64,000 bases of DNA from Hyposmocoma kahamanoa (GCF_003589595.1 NW_020653200.1:5137684-5201683); one strand, 5' to 3'; positions 21,801-36,800 are shown, counted from the stretch's first letter. Translations and numbers: made by a program. Notes: a model not told the origin generated them from the sequence alone.

Positions 21801-24800
21801 AATTGGAACAATAGTTGATTTCACTCACAGATTAGAAAGATATAGTAGGAATCAGGTTCATCTTCTCGTTCGGAAACTCATCTGATTTCGAGATTACCCA
21901 ATCGGTTCGATTCCGATTTGAATTAAAATCAGCACGCTGGATGAGAATTTTAAGAATCAATAGTTAGACGCACTAATTTTGAGTACCTACTGTATACATA
22001 GCGTCAGCATACTTGTTACCAAATGTTGATTCTTATGTATCATATAGATACATTATTTCATATATCGGAATGCGCGGGATGCGTTAACTAAACGAGGACT
22101 ACGTGATCGATGTCGAGCTAACAAGTCCTAACAACGACTTTCCTACAACGGTTATACAATGCGGTCCATTGAGCATAACTACTGTCTTCACCGCCCGGTG
22201 ATCTGCTGTATAACATTACGCAAATAATACATAAGCAACAAAGCTCTTCTCATTAACATTTCAAGGAAGAATGAGTAATTAATATGTGTTAATTACGGGC
22301 GTGGTTTGAATACGGTGTTAAGTGCAAGTGTACTGATAGGTACCTCTGTTATATCGCCTTGATGATATATCGATCAGTCGTTTTGCCCTTCAGAAGTATC
22401 TCGGTGGTTCTTATATCATCAACATTTAAATATTTTAGGTTATCAACTCAGCAATATAATTACAATATTACGATAACTCAGTAGTATCACCTAGGTACTT
22501 CGAGAAAACTTAGTATTTTTTTATACTTTTGTGCTGTTACTATTTAAAGAGCAAGTGTATCTCGTTGATACTTGTTATATTTAAACGCTTATTCTTCTTT
22601 GTTCATTCAATTTATTTTTCAAAGGAATTTGGGATGACGTAATGTGGTTTGCGGTGAAAATGGGAGGGGGAGTGGTGGTAGGGGAGCGGGCGTTTAGGGG
22701 GCAGAGGTAAGAAAAAACAGTCTCTTATAGAACTACAATCTTCACGACTGACATTTTAATTTTACTTATTATGTGTATATTTTATTATTACGAAGTAATT
22801 TTGGTCTTCATAATTTAGCCGCAGTATATAGCTGTTTTTTTCGGTTGTTCTCAAAAGATAATTTATTATGTAGGTACTACACGAATCTTGTCAGATGGTG
22901 CACAGTGGGCAATCATTCCATTTAATGAGTAGCTGTTGAGTACCCTACCCGTAGGCATAGACTTTGTGGGCACACGTTGTGTTGTGCGGGCCATCGAGTT
23001 GGCCGAGTGAGGGTGTAGGACGTATCCGCCCGCGGCCATTGCCCTCTGTATTAACTTTGTGCACACTACTCGCCATCAACTACACTACAATAAAACTAAA
23101 ACGCTCGCAGTAACACTGTTACCGCTCTACTCAGGGCTTAATGCCGCTCCTGATAAAATCTTGGATGCGTGAAAGCAAAGTTAATTTGTTGGTTATAGTA
23201 CAACAAATAAAATTTGTTAACAACAGCAATGTTAATTTGTTAATAATAGCAGTTCTCGTCTCTAGATAGCTTGCTAATTATAACAAACATTTTGATTACA
23301 TACTTTGAGCATAATTCAGTCTTTATAAGTTTTATTTTCTGATTTAATCATTATTATTATAGTTGATGAAAGTGACGGTTGCGCTTCCTTCAAATTGAAT
23401 GGTACCTGCCCCAGAACGGTGCTCCATAAATCCCTTTCAGCTGTGACTAACGCGTTCACCCCGGCGTAAAGATGTTACTTCAAGGGACGTAGTCGCAAAT
23501 TAACACAAAAAGGGTACACCCAGTGCACGACTGCCATTACGCAGAATATTGCTACATCAAAGGGTTGAGTAATACAGATCTTGCTTCCATGACAAACACA
23601 GGAAGCACCACACTTTGTAGCCGTGAGAGCTACAAAGAGAACTCTAAGAACTCTGAAATAAGTTTGACTTGGTCATGTAATAAGGATTTGAACCACAAAC
23701 TTGAGCTTGCTTAAAGTGTCTAGTATCCATGTGTGGTTTAGAAGACTATGCGGTGTTGTTTAGAAGAATCTTAACGTTGGTCGTAGATGCGGCCGGTCAA
23801 GTCAGATTACCTAGATAAAGTAGATAAGGCGCGATGTAGCAAGTGCTCATGACGGTCGACGACCCTAAGCTTCAGTGCGCGGTAGTTTAATAGAGGCCCA
23901 CGATCATTAATTTCCAAGATAACTCGCGCTGTTACACATTTTAAACTACTTCACTAGCCAGTGGGCATGTTATAGACAGAGTACACAACTATTTAACGTA
24001 CCTTGTTCGAATGTAACTATTATAAGGTTCATAATGATAGTGTTGTATTTTTTGTTACTTAATCTGCTATTCAATAGCTGTAATATTACGGCTGGTAAGC
24101 TAGCGCCTAGCGATCTCGGTAGAGTTATTAATTAGTATTTTAAAATGTTTTGTTAAATTGTTATGTACACTTTTTGACAATCAGTAACCAATAATTGACT
24201 TCTTAGGTTTTCGCGATTGTTACACACGGGAAATTAAATGAAATTATGTTTTTCGTGAATCGTTCATATAAATATTTTTTCAAATAAACCGACGTTTTAG
24301 TATTACAGGACCTGTAAAGGGCTGTAATGGCTTTACAGGTCCTGTAATACTTGTAAAGGGTACAAAAATTTGTTTAATTTTCTATCAATAACTAGTTGTA
24401 ATAAAATTGTTTTTATACCGTTATTGAAACATGTGTGTTTCGCTATCCGAACCCTTTGAAGTAATTCACAATTGAAACAATTCAGTAATTCTTAACTTTC
24501 GAATACATTTATACATTTTCATGTATACATATTTAGTTCATTTCACATAGCAACGGTGACTTTTGAGATTTGAAGTTTCTAGAGATGTAATAATTAAGTA
24601 ATAATAGAACGAAAAAAATCGATTTTAAAATTTTATCAAGATGATTTGTAAGGAAGAGAGAATCGATTTAAAATTTATAATAATTGAAGAATAAATAATA
24701 AACAAAATAAAAAGGATTCATTTAGTATGTTATTAAATTGCCAAAAAAACTACACAATAAATAAAGAAATCAAAAATAACTGAACAAGAAGTGAACAATA

Positions 24801-27800
24801 AAGCAAAAAACCATCAGCAACGAAACGAATTTTGAACAATTACTCCAAAAACACCAAGCAAATCTCAAAAAATAAAAACGAAGCGCATACAAGATGTATG
24901 CACTCGTATTGATGCGAGATGCACGATAGCCGATCCGATTTATCGCTTCTATGGTGTAAATATCTATAAATATTCCGTTGTACGCATCAAGTAGTTGGGG
25001 TAATTTGTTTTTATCTTTATAATTTCATTTTGTATCTACTTAATATACTGTAATTTTTACTTAAAATTACAACTGCCACAAATATCTTTTGTTTTTGGTC
25101 TATTATAACAAAGAAGGATGGCGACATCCCGCGTATTTTGTGATCCAGTGTTTTTGACGACGTGCATTAAAGAAACCCATCAATTATATTATTAATCAAC
25201 TATAATAATAAAAAAACCTGTGATTCATTATCAAAGCATCAAAAATGCTAATTGAGTACAGCCTGTAGAAGCTGGGGTTATAAAGTTGATATACCTAGGT
25301 TATATTTATAACACTGTCCTGTATTTCGGTTCAGATGTTTGTTCGTAGTAGCAGAAAACAACAAATCAGTTTGTTCCCAAAAATAATAAAGAACTTGCCG
25401 AATATTCCTAAATCTGCCAGACTCTGCCACATTTAATGTAACTTATCATGTTCTGCAGCAATGAAATGAATAAAAATGAAAGCTGCCCAAATGGCAGGAA
25501 TCTGCCACAAATAGTAGCACTGTTCTCAATATCAATCTGACATTGACATTGGCAAGAGGTCTCTTGTCGAAACGCAAACGAAAACCTTTGCAACTTTAAT
25601 TATCTCTTATTTAAATATTGCGTTAATAATTTTGTCATATTATATTATATTTTTTGCTTTATGTCATTACTGGTCAATTGATTATTTCATTAGATATTTT
25701 ATAGCTTTAGGCTCAACTCACACTGGCGCAGAGTAGAACCGTCGCGTCGCGTCCTGTTTTTCAACTACACCGCCTGGCGACGCGCGACGACACTCGCATT
25801 AGTGCGCCAGGATCACAGTTTGGTCGGCGTCCGACGCCTCACGGCGCCCAAGTGACGCGAGTCGACGCGCGAAGCAGCTCGATTCCGTATTTGCAAAACA
25901 CAAATTTGTATCTTAACAATGGGAAAATATAGATGAATATGCTACAGGCGAAAAACATGACGCGTCGCGACGCTTCGACTCTGCGCCAATGTGAGTTGAG
26001 CCTAAGTGTTTCATGTGTGTACTATAAAATAACTTTTACTTCAGGTAGGTAAACATTCAATCATGCTTAAAATGAAACGTACGTGCAAGAACTGAATCAA
26101 TTGCGTTGTGTTTTTGCATCTATTCTAAAATATGTTTAACAATTTCTTTATTCCGAACATCTAAAAATATATTGATAACTAGGCATAAACTAAAACGCAA
26201 AATTATACTAGCAAAGTCCATGAATGGCTCTTCATCGTTATTGCGGCAGCTTTCGCCATCCTTTTTTACAATTCCTTTTTGTAACCTGATTGAGAGATAA
26301 GTTAAAAACAGTATGCATACAACGTAAATATATGAAATGTCACAGTACCTATCCTATGTGAAATGGACTATAGTATACATTTTCTCGCCGCAATACGTTA
26401 CTTACATTCAAATGAACACGTGAAATAAGAATTTCAATGGTTAGCTATATCTGTAAAGGTTCATATTGCAGATGCATTATTACAGAATTTATAATAATTG
26501 ATATACCTAGCATGTACCATGATATTATAATGATTACCATGAATTCTATAATATGGCCTGGTCTCATGCGCAAACGTCGATAAATAATAGTGCGCGAAAT
26601 ATGAACGAACGTATTCGCTACAAGCTTGGGGGCCTTGCTTCTCAACAAGCGCACGAAGTGCCACCTTCTGATTATATCCCTATTATGAATGTGGATACGA
26701 CATGCGTCCGCTTTTATTACAGAACGAAAAGAAGTCTGACAGAGCAATATCGTATTAACCGGCTTGTTAGTGTGGATGTCTCGAACGCCCGTGCATACAT
26801 TAGCTACGTAAGGAATGTTTGATTCAATTGCGCATTACATAAACCGAAGCTATACAAAATGTGCGTAAGCTTGCCTTCTTTGTTTAACATTGTACTCGTA
26901 TATGTACACACGTATTCGTATTGATCAACGATTGATTAATTACTGCTCGGGAAGGTAGGTAGGTAGGTAGTAATTTATAACTCTAAACTAATTCGTTCAT
27001 AAGAAGAATTTACATAATATCATACGAACCAAGCATTATTATGAACTATGGAAGGTTTAATATAGGAGGTGTGATCTAATTGCAATCGTCAATTTTTTTT
27101 TTCTTATATATATTGGTGCACATGCCCCTAACGTACGTAGGCAAGAGCAGGCTTATTGAAAGCTTACTTAGTTGCTGGCAGTTGAAAAGGTTATGTGATA
27201 TGTGATCGACGATTTTTGATCTATTCTCAAAATGGAATAAAGAATTTGCATTTTGCCTTTGGATTGGAATAAAGTGCTGCAACATTGGAAATTAATCAAT
27301 AAATAAATTAAATGTTCCTATTCGCGAATGTTCATTGCTTAAGTAAAACAAGTGCTTACAAGTGGCGCAAATGTTTCCACGAGGGTCATAAGGACAATGA
27401 AGAAGACGAGCGCTCTGGAAGTTGCAGCACATCGACATCGATTACACCTAGGCGTGCAAAACTCGGTTAACCGAAATACCAAGTAACCGTCTATTTTGGA
27501 ACTCGTTTTCAGCTGAGGAAAACCCGAGTATTTCGGTTTTGCCTTAAAACTATTTAGACGTAAATTCGTAACTCAATATCATCGTATCGTGATTCATTCA
27601 TAATGATAAATAAACGTTAAATAAATGCTAGGAACCCAGGTATCCGACTACAGTGAAGCAACAGCGCAATCCACAAGATGTATACCTTTGAGTAGCGAGC
27701 GGCGACAGAAGTGCGGCGACAGCAGTATAGCAACAACTTTAAAAAAGTTTTTGTAGTTTGATTTTTTCCTTCCTGGACAGGTTGCCTTTTAGCAACTTAG

Positions 27801-30800
27801 TCGCTAGATTCAGTAAATTTTCCGAATGTTTAGCAAGCTAAAATTTGGTGTTAACGAGACAATGTTTTTTTTTGACCCACAGGCTATTTCAGAAATAAAA
27901 ACCTGACCTGTTAATGAAAACCTAAGCGCCCAGTTACACGACGACGTGAAAGTTATTGCGCGGCCGCCGCGCGGCGACCGCCCAGTTACCACGCTTTCAC
28001 GTACATAATGGCGAATCTGAATTCTATTTACTAGGCATATACATTTAAATTCCTCTGATTAATACCTTTCGGTTTTTAATTTTCGGTTAACCGGTTCCTT
28101 GGTTTTTCGGATATTTTTTATTGTCACCCAAATAATTCTTCAAAACTGTCAAAAAACTAAAAAAAGACGTTATATCACAGCGCCAAAGGAGATCAATCAA
28201 CGTCTCGAATTATTTAAAAACAAATCTTCAACAACAATAACACTAATATTCAAATATAAATGTGCATATTTAGAGACAAGCAATTAAACATCTTCTTTTT
28301 CGGTCTAATTCTATGTAGTGTTACTATCGTTATTCGACTCGTAGTGTTACCATCGTTATGTCGACACGAACTTCATCGCGCTCACGCCGAGACAGACATT
28401 AATTACTACAACAAAATAAACAAGAGTATCTATACTTAAAGACGACATGACAATTTGTATTGGACGTTTTCAGTATGCATAGATAAGTTAATTGAAATAA
28501 AACGCTTGATGTTAACTAAAGTTGCCTTTGCCTAGCAGTATTACAAAAACGGATAATTGCAAGCTGACCCTCCGCAATGGGTATTTGAAATAATTTTTGC
28601 TGAAGCATTCTTACACCCAAAACCTTAGAGGATGGAAAAAAAATAGGAATACTCAAACTCACAATAAAACACTCGATTTTTTTATTCCTCTATGTGACAC
28701 AACTTTCTATGATATAAATATATGGTGCATTATTCTTTTAAAAATGTGAGTCACCAACATTGACTTGTAAGTCAATGGTCACCAAACTCGGAATGTTGTA
28801 GCCAGAGATGGGCAGTGGGTTAAAACCCAAACAATCCGCCCGGGTTTTTACCCAAAGTGACGCCCAAGTTTGCAATAAGTACCTATACCTACATATAAAT
28901 GTGACACATGAAAATGTGTTTCTTAACCACGTGCAAATGAGTAGCTACGGAAGCGCCATCCCTAGTCATGTGTTGTATCTACGCTAATACGTAATTGAAC
29001 GTCTTATGTTCCGTTTTTTTCAAGTTTAATTTTTTCCTTACGTGTTCAATTCAATTTCAAGTGTTTAAAAACCTATCCGCAAGTGTTAAATAGCTATTTC
29101 AGTGGAACTTTATGGAGTTTGTGGTTCTTGGTTTCATAAAACGTTTGTGCGGTGAAATAAACACTGTGTAAAAGCGACACACTTTCGCCTCGTTGGTTGC
29201 AGTATCTGCAATGAAAGTCCCGAGCGAGAGCAGTAAATAGAAATTGCATTTATCCATGTTTCGTGATTGGTTGTTAACAGATTTATGCTTAGAACCGGAG
29301 CTGTTTGTTGGCAGTCGGTACTTAAAAGTAACAAAGACAGTAAGCTCTGATTTCCAATCAATTTATGATTTGATTTAGGTGCTAGTCGCTTCTTGGTCAG
29401 AGAGCAGCGAGGAGCGGAGCGGGAGCAGTGATTACGCTTTGCTTTGTCACTTCGCCGTGTACTCTGCAGAAGATATTTGTTTTATCCTTTTTTGTGTTTA
29501 AAATGAAAAAAAAAAAAAAGTTAAAAAATTGCGAACTTTATCGCCTTTAAATTTGACATCAATAACATTGCTCCCTGCCTTCGCAGGGTTGTTACGTAAA
29601 GAAAAAGAGTAGGAGTCCAGTTGTAATAATGTGTGAGAAATTTGACGCATTTGTACCATGTTTAAGTCGTTGAACAGGTTAAGGGGAGGTTATGAATATG
29701 ATCCTGTTTCACATAACATCTAGCTATATTAAAGCTCTATCAGAAATATCTAATAAACTAAAAACCAATAATGTCGCCACGATCTAGATATTTAAGGTCA
29801 TGGTTTGTATGTTTCCCCTTAAGATGCGATATTGCATGGGCTCGAAACCACGTAATTTACTAAAAAAGTTTCAAAATGTTGCACTATATTGTATATCTTA
29901 GACAATATAATAAATTATTGAGCAAGTTTTATTTTCACGTGCATTATATTGTATGAACATCATGCTACGAAATGTATATCATCTGTAAACCCGCGCACTC
30001 GTTATGGCCGATAAGACAATAATATGTTCACATGCCTAACGTGTTCGCGCTGCCTGAAAAGATTAGTCTCTTTACTTTTGATAACGTAACGTTTTGGTGT
30101 TAAATGGTAATTAGTTGCTTTCCTCCGTGTATATAGTAAGGTGGAGTGGCTAGCCCAAACTAGGCATTCACCTAGTGCCTCCTTGTCACGCGATGCTGCG
30201 TCCATTGTTTGTAATGACCCGTCGAAGACAATTTATGGCCCCTAAGCTATTATTGTAGCAGATTTATTTTAATTAAAAACTTACAAACTTTTCGTATTAA
30301 TTACTAATATACCTAATCTTTGTTTTAAATTTAATATTAATTTTGATAAAACATGTAAAATCATGTTGAAATAAACTCTGTTTAGCGTAGGTACTATACT
30401 ACTTCTAGGTCAATTGTTTCTTAGTTGCGTTGTAATCAAGAAAAAACTAGATTAGAGGACGAGGAAGGGTGAGGGCGGAGACGGGACATTTTGGAGATGA
30501 CACGCGGTTCAAAAGTTTTTGTTTCTTTTATTATTGCAAACCGGTTTTTCCTATCTCCACTGGAGGATTTCGACGTTAGTATACTACTAACTAAACGTTC
30601 CACATGAGATGCATCATTCATTGGACTATTAACGAAAATTGAGGAGTGAAGTCGTTTTAAGTGTTACCTTAAGTTGTAAAACCTGCAAAAATAAAGTCAA
30701 ATGCTCCCGTAATAGGGTTCAGTAGACGTATTTCGACTTAATCACATCCTGTTTCAACTTTATTGGTATCGTTTATACGTCTGCGCATCGAGTTTCTTTA

Positions 30801-33800
30801 CAATAGGCACATAAAGCGAATAAAAGAGCAATGATACAAACGGGCAGACACAAGTCGGTCAGAAAAGACATAACTACAAGAGTTCTTAGTTTAGCTACGT
30901 TACTCTTAAATATGTAAAACAAACTTTCATAACGGGTAACTATATTTTGTTTTTATATTTTTTATGTTTTTATTTTGCTCTTATAACCCATAATGGATGT
31001 TACATTTTTGAAGTAGTCACTAATGTGCATACTGTTGATAAAAGGTACCCATTGTTTACTTGGGGCGGTATTTGAATGCTAATAAAGTAACGCGTTGCGT
31101 CGAATGCAATTGATTTCGCTGTCTCGATGAAGCACCGGTAACAATGCGTTTATTATGCCAAATGGGATCGCTGTTTCGATGGACGTATTTGGTGGTGGAA
31201 TGCGAGTGCTTGCACCCGCCCGTTAAAGCGGGCTGCTCACGGCGGAAGTGCGCGTCGAGTTGCTTAATAAGTACTTCGCAAAGCCACTGATTCGTATTCG
31301 GCGCAGGCGTTTCTTTATAATAACTAGCTGTCTAAAGATATCGCAACATCACCTCGACTTGAAATGTAACGTAACTTCTCTATATTTGGCGACCCATTTT
31401 TATTGCGATTTATTTATTAACCGAGTGTTGGGAAACCAATTAAACATAATATCAAAACATTTATGAATACTAAATTTTGACGAAGAACAAGAGGCTGGAA
31501 ATTGGAAGAATACAACTTAAGTAAATCACATTACAATGCTTAGAATTTTTATAATATACTAACGGTGTTTGGGAGAAATATAAATAAAGTTTTTTTTTTT
31601 TTTTTTTACAAACATGTAATTAATGCACACAATATTTACTTGAGCGCATGCAACGAGATTGAGAAACCGCAGCAGCGAGTCAGCCAGTGAGCTATGAAAT
31701 CATGCGGCCACGGTATGCCGACTGCACTTTCTCGACTTAGGAGTTATTGCGCCGTTCGCAGCCAGCTGCAGCTGAAACATCTCCATGAGTACAAGGAGAT
31801 ATTTAGGCTCTAGGCAAACAAACATCGCCGTAACTAATTTATTCAATACTTCGGATTCCAGTTACCCACAATATAAAACTATTTATTCATAATCAGCCTA
31901 CACGCTCTGGCAAGTGAGTCATCTAAAAGATTACAAGTGGCAAATATTACTCTGAACCATAACCACATTAGAGTAGCTAATTATAGAAATACGAACAAGT
32001 ATCGAAGACTCTTAGGTGTCAGTTAACATTCCACAGAGTTTATACACGATCGTAAATGTTTGTAATACGTATCGATACTCGTATGTACAATCCCTAGTAC
32101 GATACGATATCATGATCGCATTTGTATATTTAACTTGAACGATTTGCTATTATGTACATTAAATAAAATTTTAAAACGATCAAATTGTCCCAATCAGATT
32201 ATATTAATGTCACTATAAAGTACTGAGTGAGCTATCTCTACCTTCACAATATAAGTTTTCTTCGTTTCGCCTCTGCATTTCAAAGATTTTAAATAAACAG
32301 ACTTATGCTTTATACAACGCCTCGTAAAAATATTTGATCCTAATTTCAACTTTACGCTGTGGTTAAATTAAAAGATTTGTTACCATATACCATATGCCGA
32401 TATGGTATATGGTAACAAATCTTTTAATTTCGGTTGGGATTGTCAAGATTATGAATCATTATATACTATATATAAATATGTATATGCAATAATATGGAAT
32501 ATAGAACTGCGTTACTTTGTTACAACTCATTAGCCAACAAAGTTTTTATTATACTGTTAAAGAGCACAGGCGTTCTCGGAAAAGTGTAACATTTTTTTTG
32601 TGAACGGACCATTTTTTTATTGTTATTGTCTACACATCAAATACACAGTCATAAGAAAGCGCGAATTTAATAAAAAAGATCAATTGTGCGTTTGCGCATC
32701 TAAACAGTAAAAGGAGAACCCTTAGACCGCAAATTCGCAACGGGCATGCAGCGGTGCGTTCAAGGTTTACATTGAGTGTGCATTGTTGCGTGCAGTATGC
32801 AGCTAACTAGTTTTCGCTAGAGCGGGACCAGAGATGGGCAGTGTGTAAAAACCCAATTATCCTTCTCGGATTTTAACCGGATTTTCACCCAAAGTGAAAA
32901 TATGATTCCATACTTATTACAAACTTCGATTTAAAAATTCTTTTTTAGACGAAAAAGAGGTAACTCCACACAATATCTACTTTGCAATCCTGTTACTAAG
33001 AAAGCACATTACGATTCGATTTTTATGAATTGATCGATCGATCGAAGTGCATACGATCTATATAAATGTTCGTTGTATTAAAATACACGTCTGGATATTT
33101 ACAAATATTTATTGATATTTGTTCTTATTTAGTTTCAAATTGTTTTGTTGTAATTTTTCGAAGACAAGGCTCAACCTCTCCTATAATTTTATTGTTCTGA
33201 TTTTGTGCCTTTTATAATTATGTCATCAAAGAAACATTTTGTACCGAGTATACTTATAGTATACGGTCCATAAACTTTTGCCATAAATGTGAGGCAACCT
33301 TGACTCCGAACATAAGACGGTTCACTTTGTGCAAGTGCCATTATGTGTACTACTAGTTTGCATCATTGCACTTTCGCTAAATATGTCTTCTACATGAATC
33401 GATATTTATTTGACGATGATGATGATGAATCGAGTATTATTGATATTTTTCGTCCGTAATTACCTAAATAAGGTAAGGTAATGTGACCTTGTAGTCTGCA
33501 CATAAGTAGTCTGATAGATCCATTGGGTTTTACGATCGGTACAATGTGTGTACCCTGTTCAGAATTATCAACTTTAACGATCACTCCATTCTTGGACAGA
33601 CGTTCAATTTTTTTTAAAATTTTTTTTAAGGGCGTTAGGCGTTTTGGCTTAATAAAGCTGGAGTGAGAATCTTCTTTTATTGTAAAATGACCCTTATAAT
33701 TAGGAATTTATATTGTTTTATTTTGTTTCAAAATAATAACTTGATTTCTTAGGTTTTTGCGATTGTTACACATCGAAAATGAAACTATTTTCCCGGGTTT

Positions 33801-36800
33801 TCCCTTTGTACCTCCTTACAGGATGCAGGAATTTACAAGCTTGACTGTGAATGCGGTCTCTCTTATATTGGACAAACGAAGCGAAGTACTTGTACATGCG
33901 TCAAAGACATAGCTGATGTCAAACACTGTCGCGTAAACAAGTCTACAGTCTGCGAGCATGTCCTGGATAAACCTACACATTCAATCAAGTTTGACAAACC
34001 TCAGGTGCTTGCAAAAGAAGTCCGTAATCTACCCAGGATGCTGTGAGGTGTCATTGAAATTAAAAAACATCCTAATTTCAACAGGGAAGATGGTTTCTCC
34101 GTACCACCACTTTAGGATCCAGTATTTGCTTCGAAGAAAATACTGGAGTCACCTATAAGTCTCTTGGCACGCTTCTCCAAGTAAATCTAAACTCGCCAGT
34201 TGAAGTATAACAGAGCCATCCCATAAGTGACCGGACTAGTGCTTGGTATAGCTGAAGCAACTGTCCTGGTGGGAATGATGCCCGAGGCACTAGCCTTTCG
34301 AGAACAGGATGATGTCAACTGACAGAGATCTGTGACAACCCCGTACACTGGCTCATCTGGGGTCAGAATAACGAACTTATAAGGTTCCTGTGCACGCATA
34401 GGTTATAGTGCCCTTCTCGTATACCCTAAGGGTCGGTAAGGAGGGTCACTATAATCAATACTAATGTACGAAGATATGGGGCTGTACCTGTGTGAAGTAA
34501 GCATCCTTTCCAAAGTAACACGTAAAAAAAAAGTAGTAGCGTTAAATTTGACAAGATTGGCATCGCCCCAATCGTTGACTGCCTTAAGTTTCAAACCCAA
34601 ACGACTAACCATGCGCTCTCGACAAGATTGGATTTCTTCTTCACTGATCCTTGCACTGGTCAAGTATGTACCTATCTACAATTGTGCTGACATCAGCATA
34701 CCCGAACGTACCTGGAATTAACGTATATTCCCATTCCATATTTATAACCACAAATCTTGACGTACTGAATAGAAGCACACTTGTATAATTATGTTCGTCG
34801 AAGCGCGAAAACGCTCCAACGATCAAACGCTTTGTTGAAAACGCTTTAACCCATTTAAATACGTTCAGTGGACGAATGTCAGGCACTTCAAGGCCTCCTT
34901 TCTCCTGCTGGACAGGAAGCTCAAATGCATGATGTAAATGCTGTTACGAAGACACTTCGATACAAGACTATGTTCTGTAGCGGAGCGTGCACGTTCAAAA
35001 TGTCGCCCCGCTGTATCGAATATGCTGCCTTATGATGAGATTTCGATGCCAGCTTGTCCGTTTGTATGTCACGACTGCTTTTCTCGTCTATTACTAGTAA
35101 AGACGTGAACTACTTCATAGAACTTGGTTACGCGCATTTCTCAATTGATTGAAAAATAATAATGGCTTAAGTAAGAAGCCTCTGTTGCGCTAGTTCTACT
35201 CGCACTACTTTATTTTTCTGTATTTTTTTAGTGTGTTCCATTTAGTGACGGTGCATTTATATGCACTTAAATATTTTGGATTTTGCGTCATTGGGATTAT
35301 GTATTTTTTTACTAGCTTGTTCTAGGGTTCAACCAGCTTCTGTAGTGAAGGTGAACAAGTTTGGAAGTATTCCGATTTAACTATGTCCAAGGACTGTACA
35401 CATTGCAAGGTTGTTAAACCTTTATCGTTTGCAGATACCGCCCTGTGTACACTGTGCGTATAATGACAATTGCAATGTGCTACCTCGTAATATATTCTCG
35501 TCCATTCGTCGATATTATAATGTAATTGTTGACCGCAAATAATCATGATAACATTTGCGATTGCTTCAACCTTCAATCTACAGAGACGGGATTGAGATTG
35601 GGGCGAATATAGCGTCACCTTAAAATGCTAGTGCAAGTGAATTGTTGTAGTTACGCTGTACAAATAAGCTGAAACACTAAAATAGCCACACAATGGTTAA
35701 GCGTTTCCCTGAACGCTACTGTTTAAGTAACGGTAATGCATTGTGTGATGTTACCTTGTTTACACTTAACACACGATATTTAACAGTAACATACATTGTT
35801 AAAATTAACTTCAATTCAATGAATGTTATTTGTTCAACCCACCGTGGTAATATGCTTAGTGAATACTCGTTAAATGGCGAGAAGAAAAACTGCGTGGTAT
35901 TTGTACCTATGGGCTTTGGAATTCATAAATGTGCCACGAATGTTGTCGTAGAAATCCTTGCTTTGCTTAGTTTTGTGAATTGTAACAATAAAACAAAATT
36001 TAATATTTGCAGCCCATACTATTTTTTCATTTCAAATGCATAAGAATGGAATTTTAGACTAATGTAGACGACAACGCTGACTGTCTCTGCAAGTGTTATT
36101 AACACTTGTTACAAAGACAGAAGTTCATTTATATTTAGAGGTTCTTGTATGGGAAAAGATTTGCAATTTTAAGTATAAGTATTAGGATGCATAATGATAT
36201 ATGTTGGCACCTAGACGAGGGTCGGCAACCGAGAGGGCTACGACCTGCGGTGGAGGCGCCTGCGCGACCCCGCCCGGGCCCGGCCGGCCATCGACCAACC
36301 CCCGCCCGCCGCGCGCACCCCTCCGCCGCACACGGCTGGGGTGCGCGCCGCCCGGGACTTTAGCTCGCTCCGAGCCTAAGTTATATCTGGATAGCCTAGA
36401 TACGTCTCCTCCCCCTCACCACCGCCACCCCCCTTATGACTTGTTTGTATGTATTGAGATGTCTGGGATATCCGTGAATTCAGCTAAAATAATATGTGTA
36501 CCGTAAAATATGGTGCGTAATATTTATCCATTTTTAAAATGATAATTTATAAACTTACAGAAAGAAAGAGAAACAAACTGATATAAACTATAGATATAAA
36601 CCACTAAAAGGTGCTACATGCTATTTACCGTCGAATTTTATAGTTCTCTACTGCTATGCACATACGAATGACTAAGATAAAATTCTTATTCATGCAGCGG
36701 TGTCACGAACCTCTGTCCATCTATCTCTTGTGAACTATAGATATCTAAGTGTAAAGTAGAGGTAAATAGCCCTTGTAAAGTTGGTTACATTCTAGTTAAC

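Noticed and set aside
21890..21925. GGTTCGATTCC resembling a tRNA B box
   Set aside because: No A box or acceptor stem at the right distance; no cloverleaf could be drawn.
26445..26822. Overlapping 67-100-codon frames on both strands
   Set aside because: They share the same bases, lack similarity and promoter context; chance frames.
35693..36043. 116-codon + strand frame
   Set aside because: No recognisable domain, intronic position, no splice context linking it to fax.
36145..36506. Pro/Ala/Arg-rich frames in the GC-rich island
   Set aside because: Composition-driven; no donor that would join in frame to fax exon 2.
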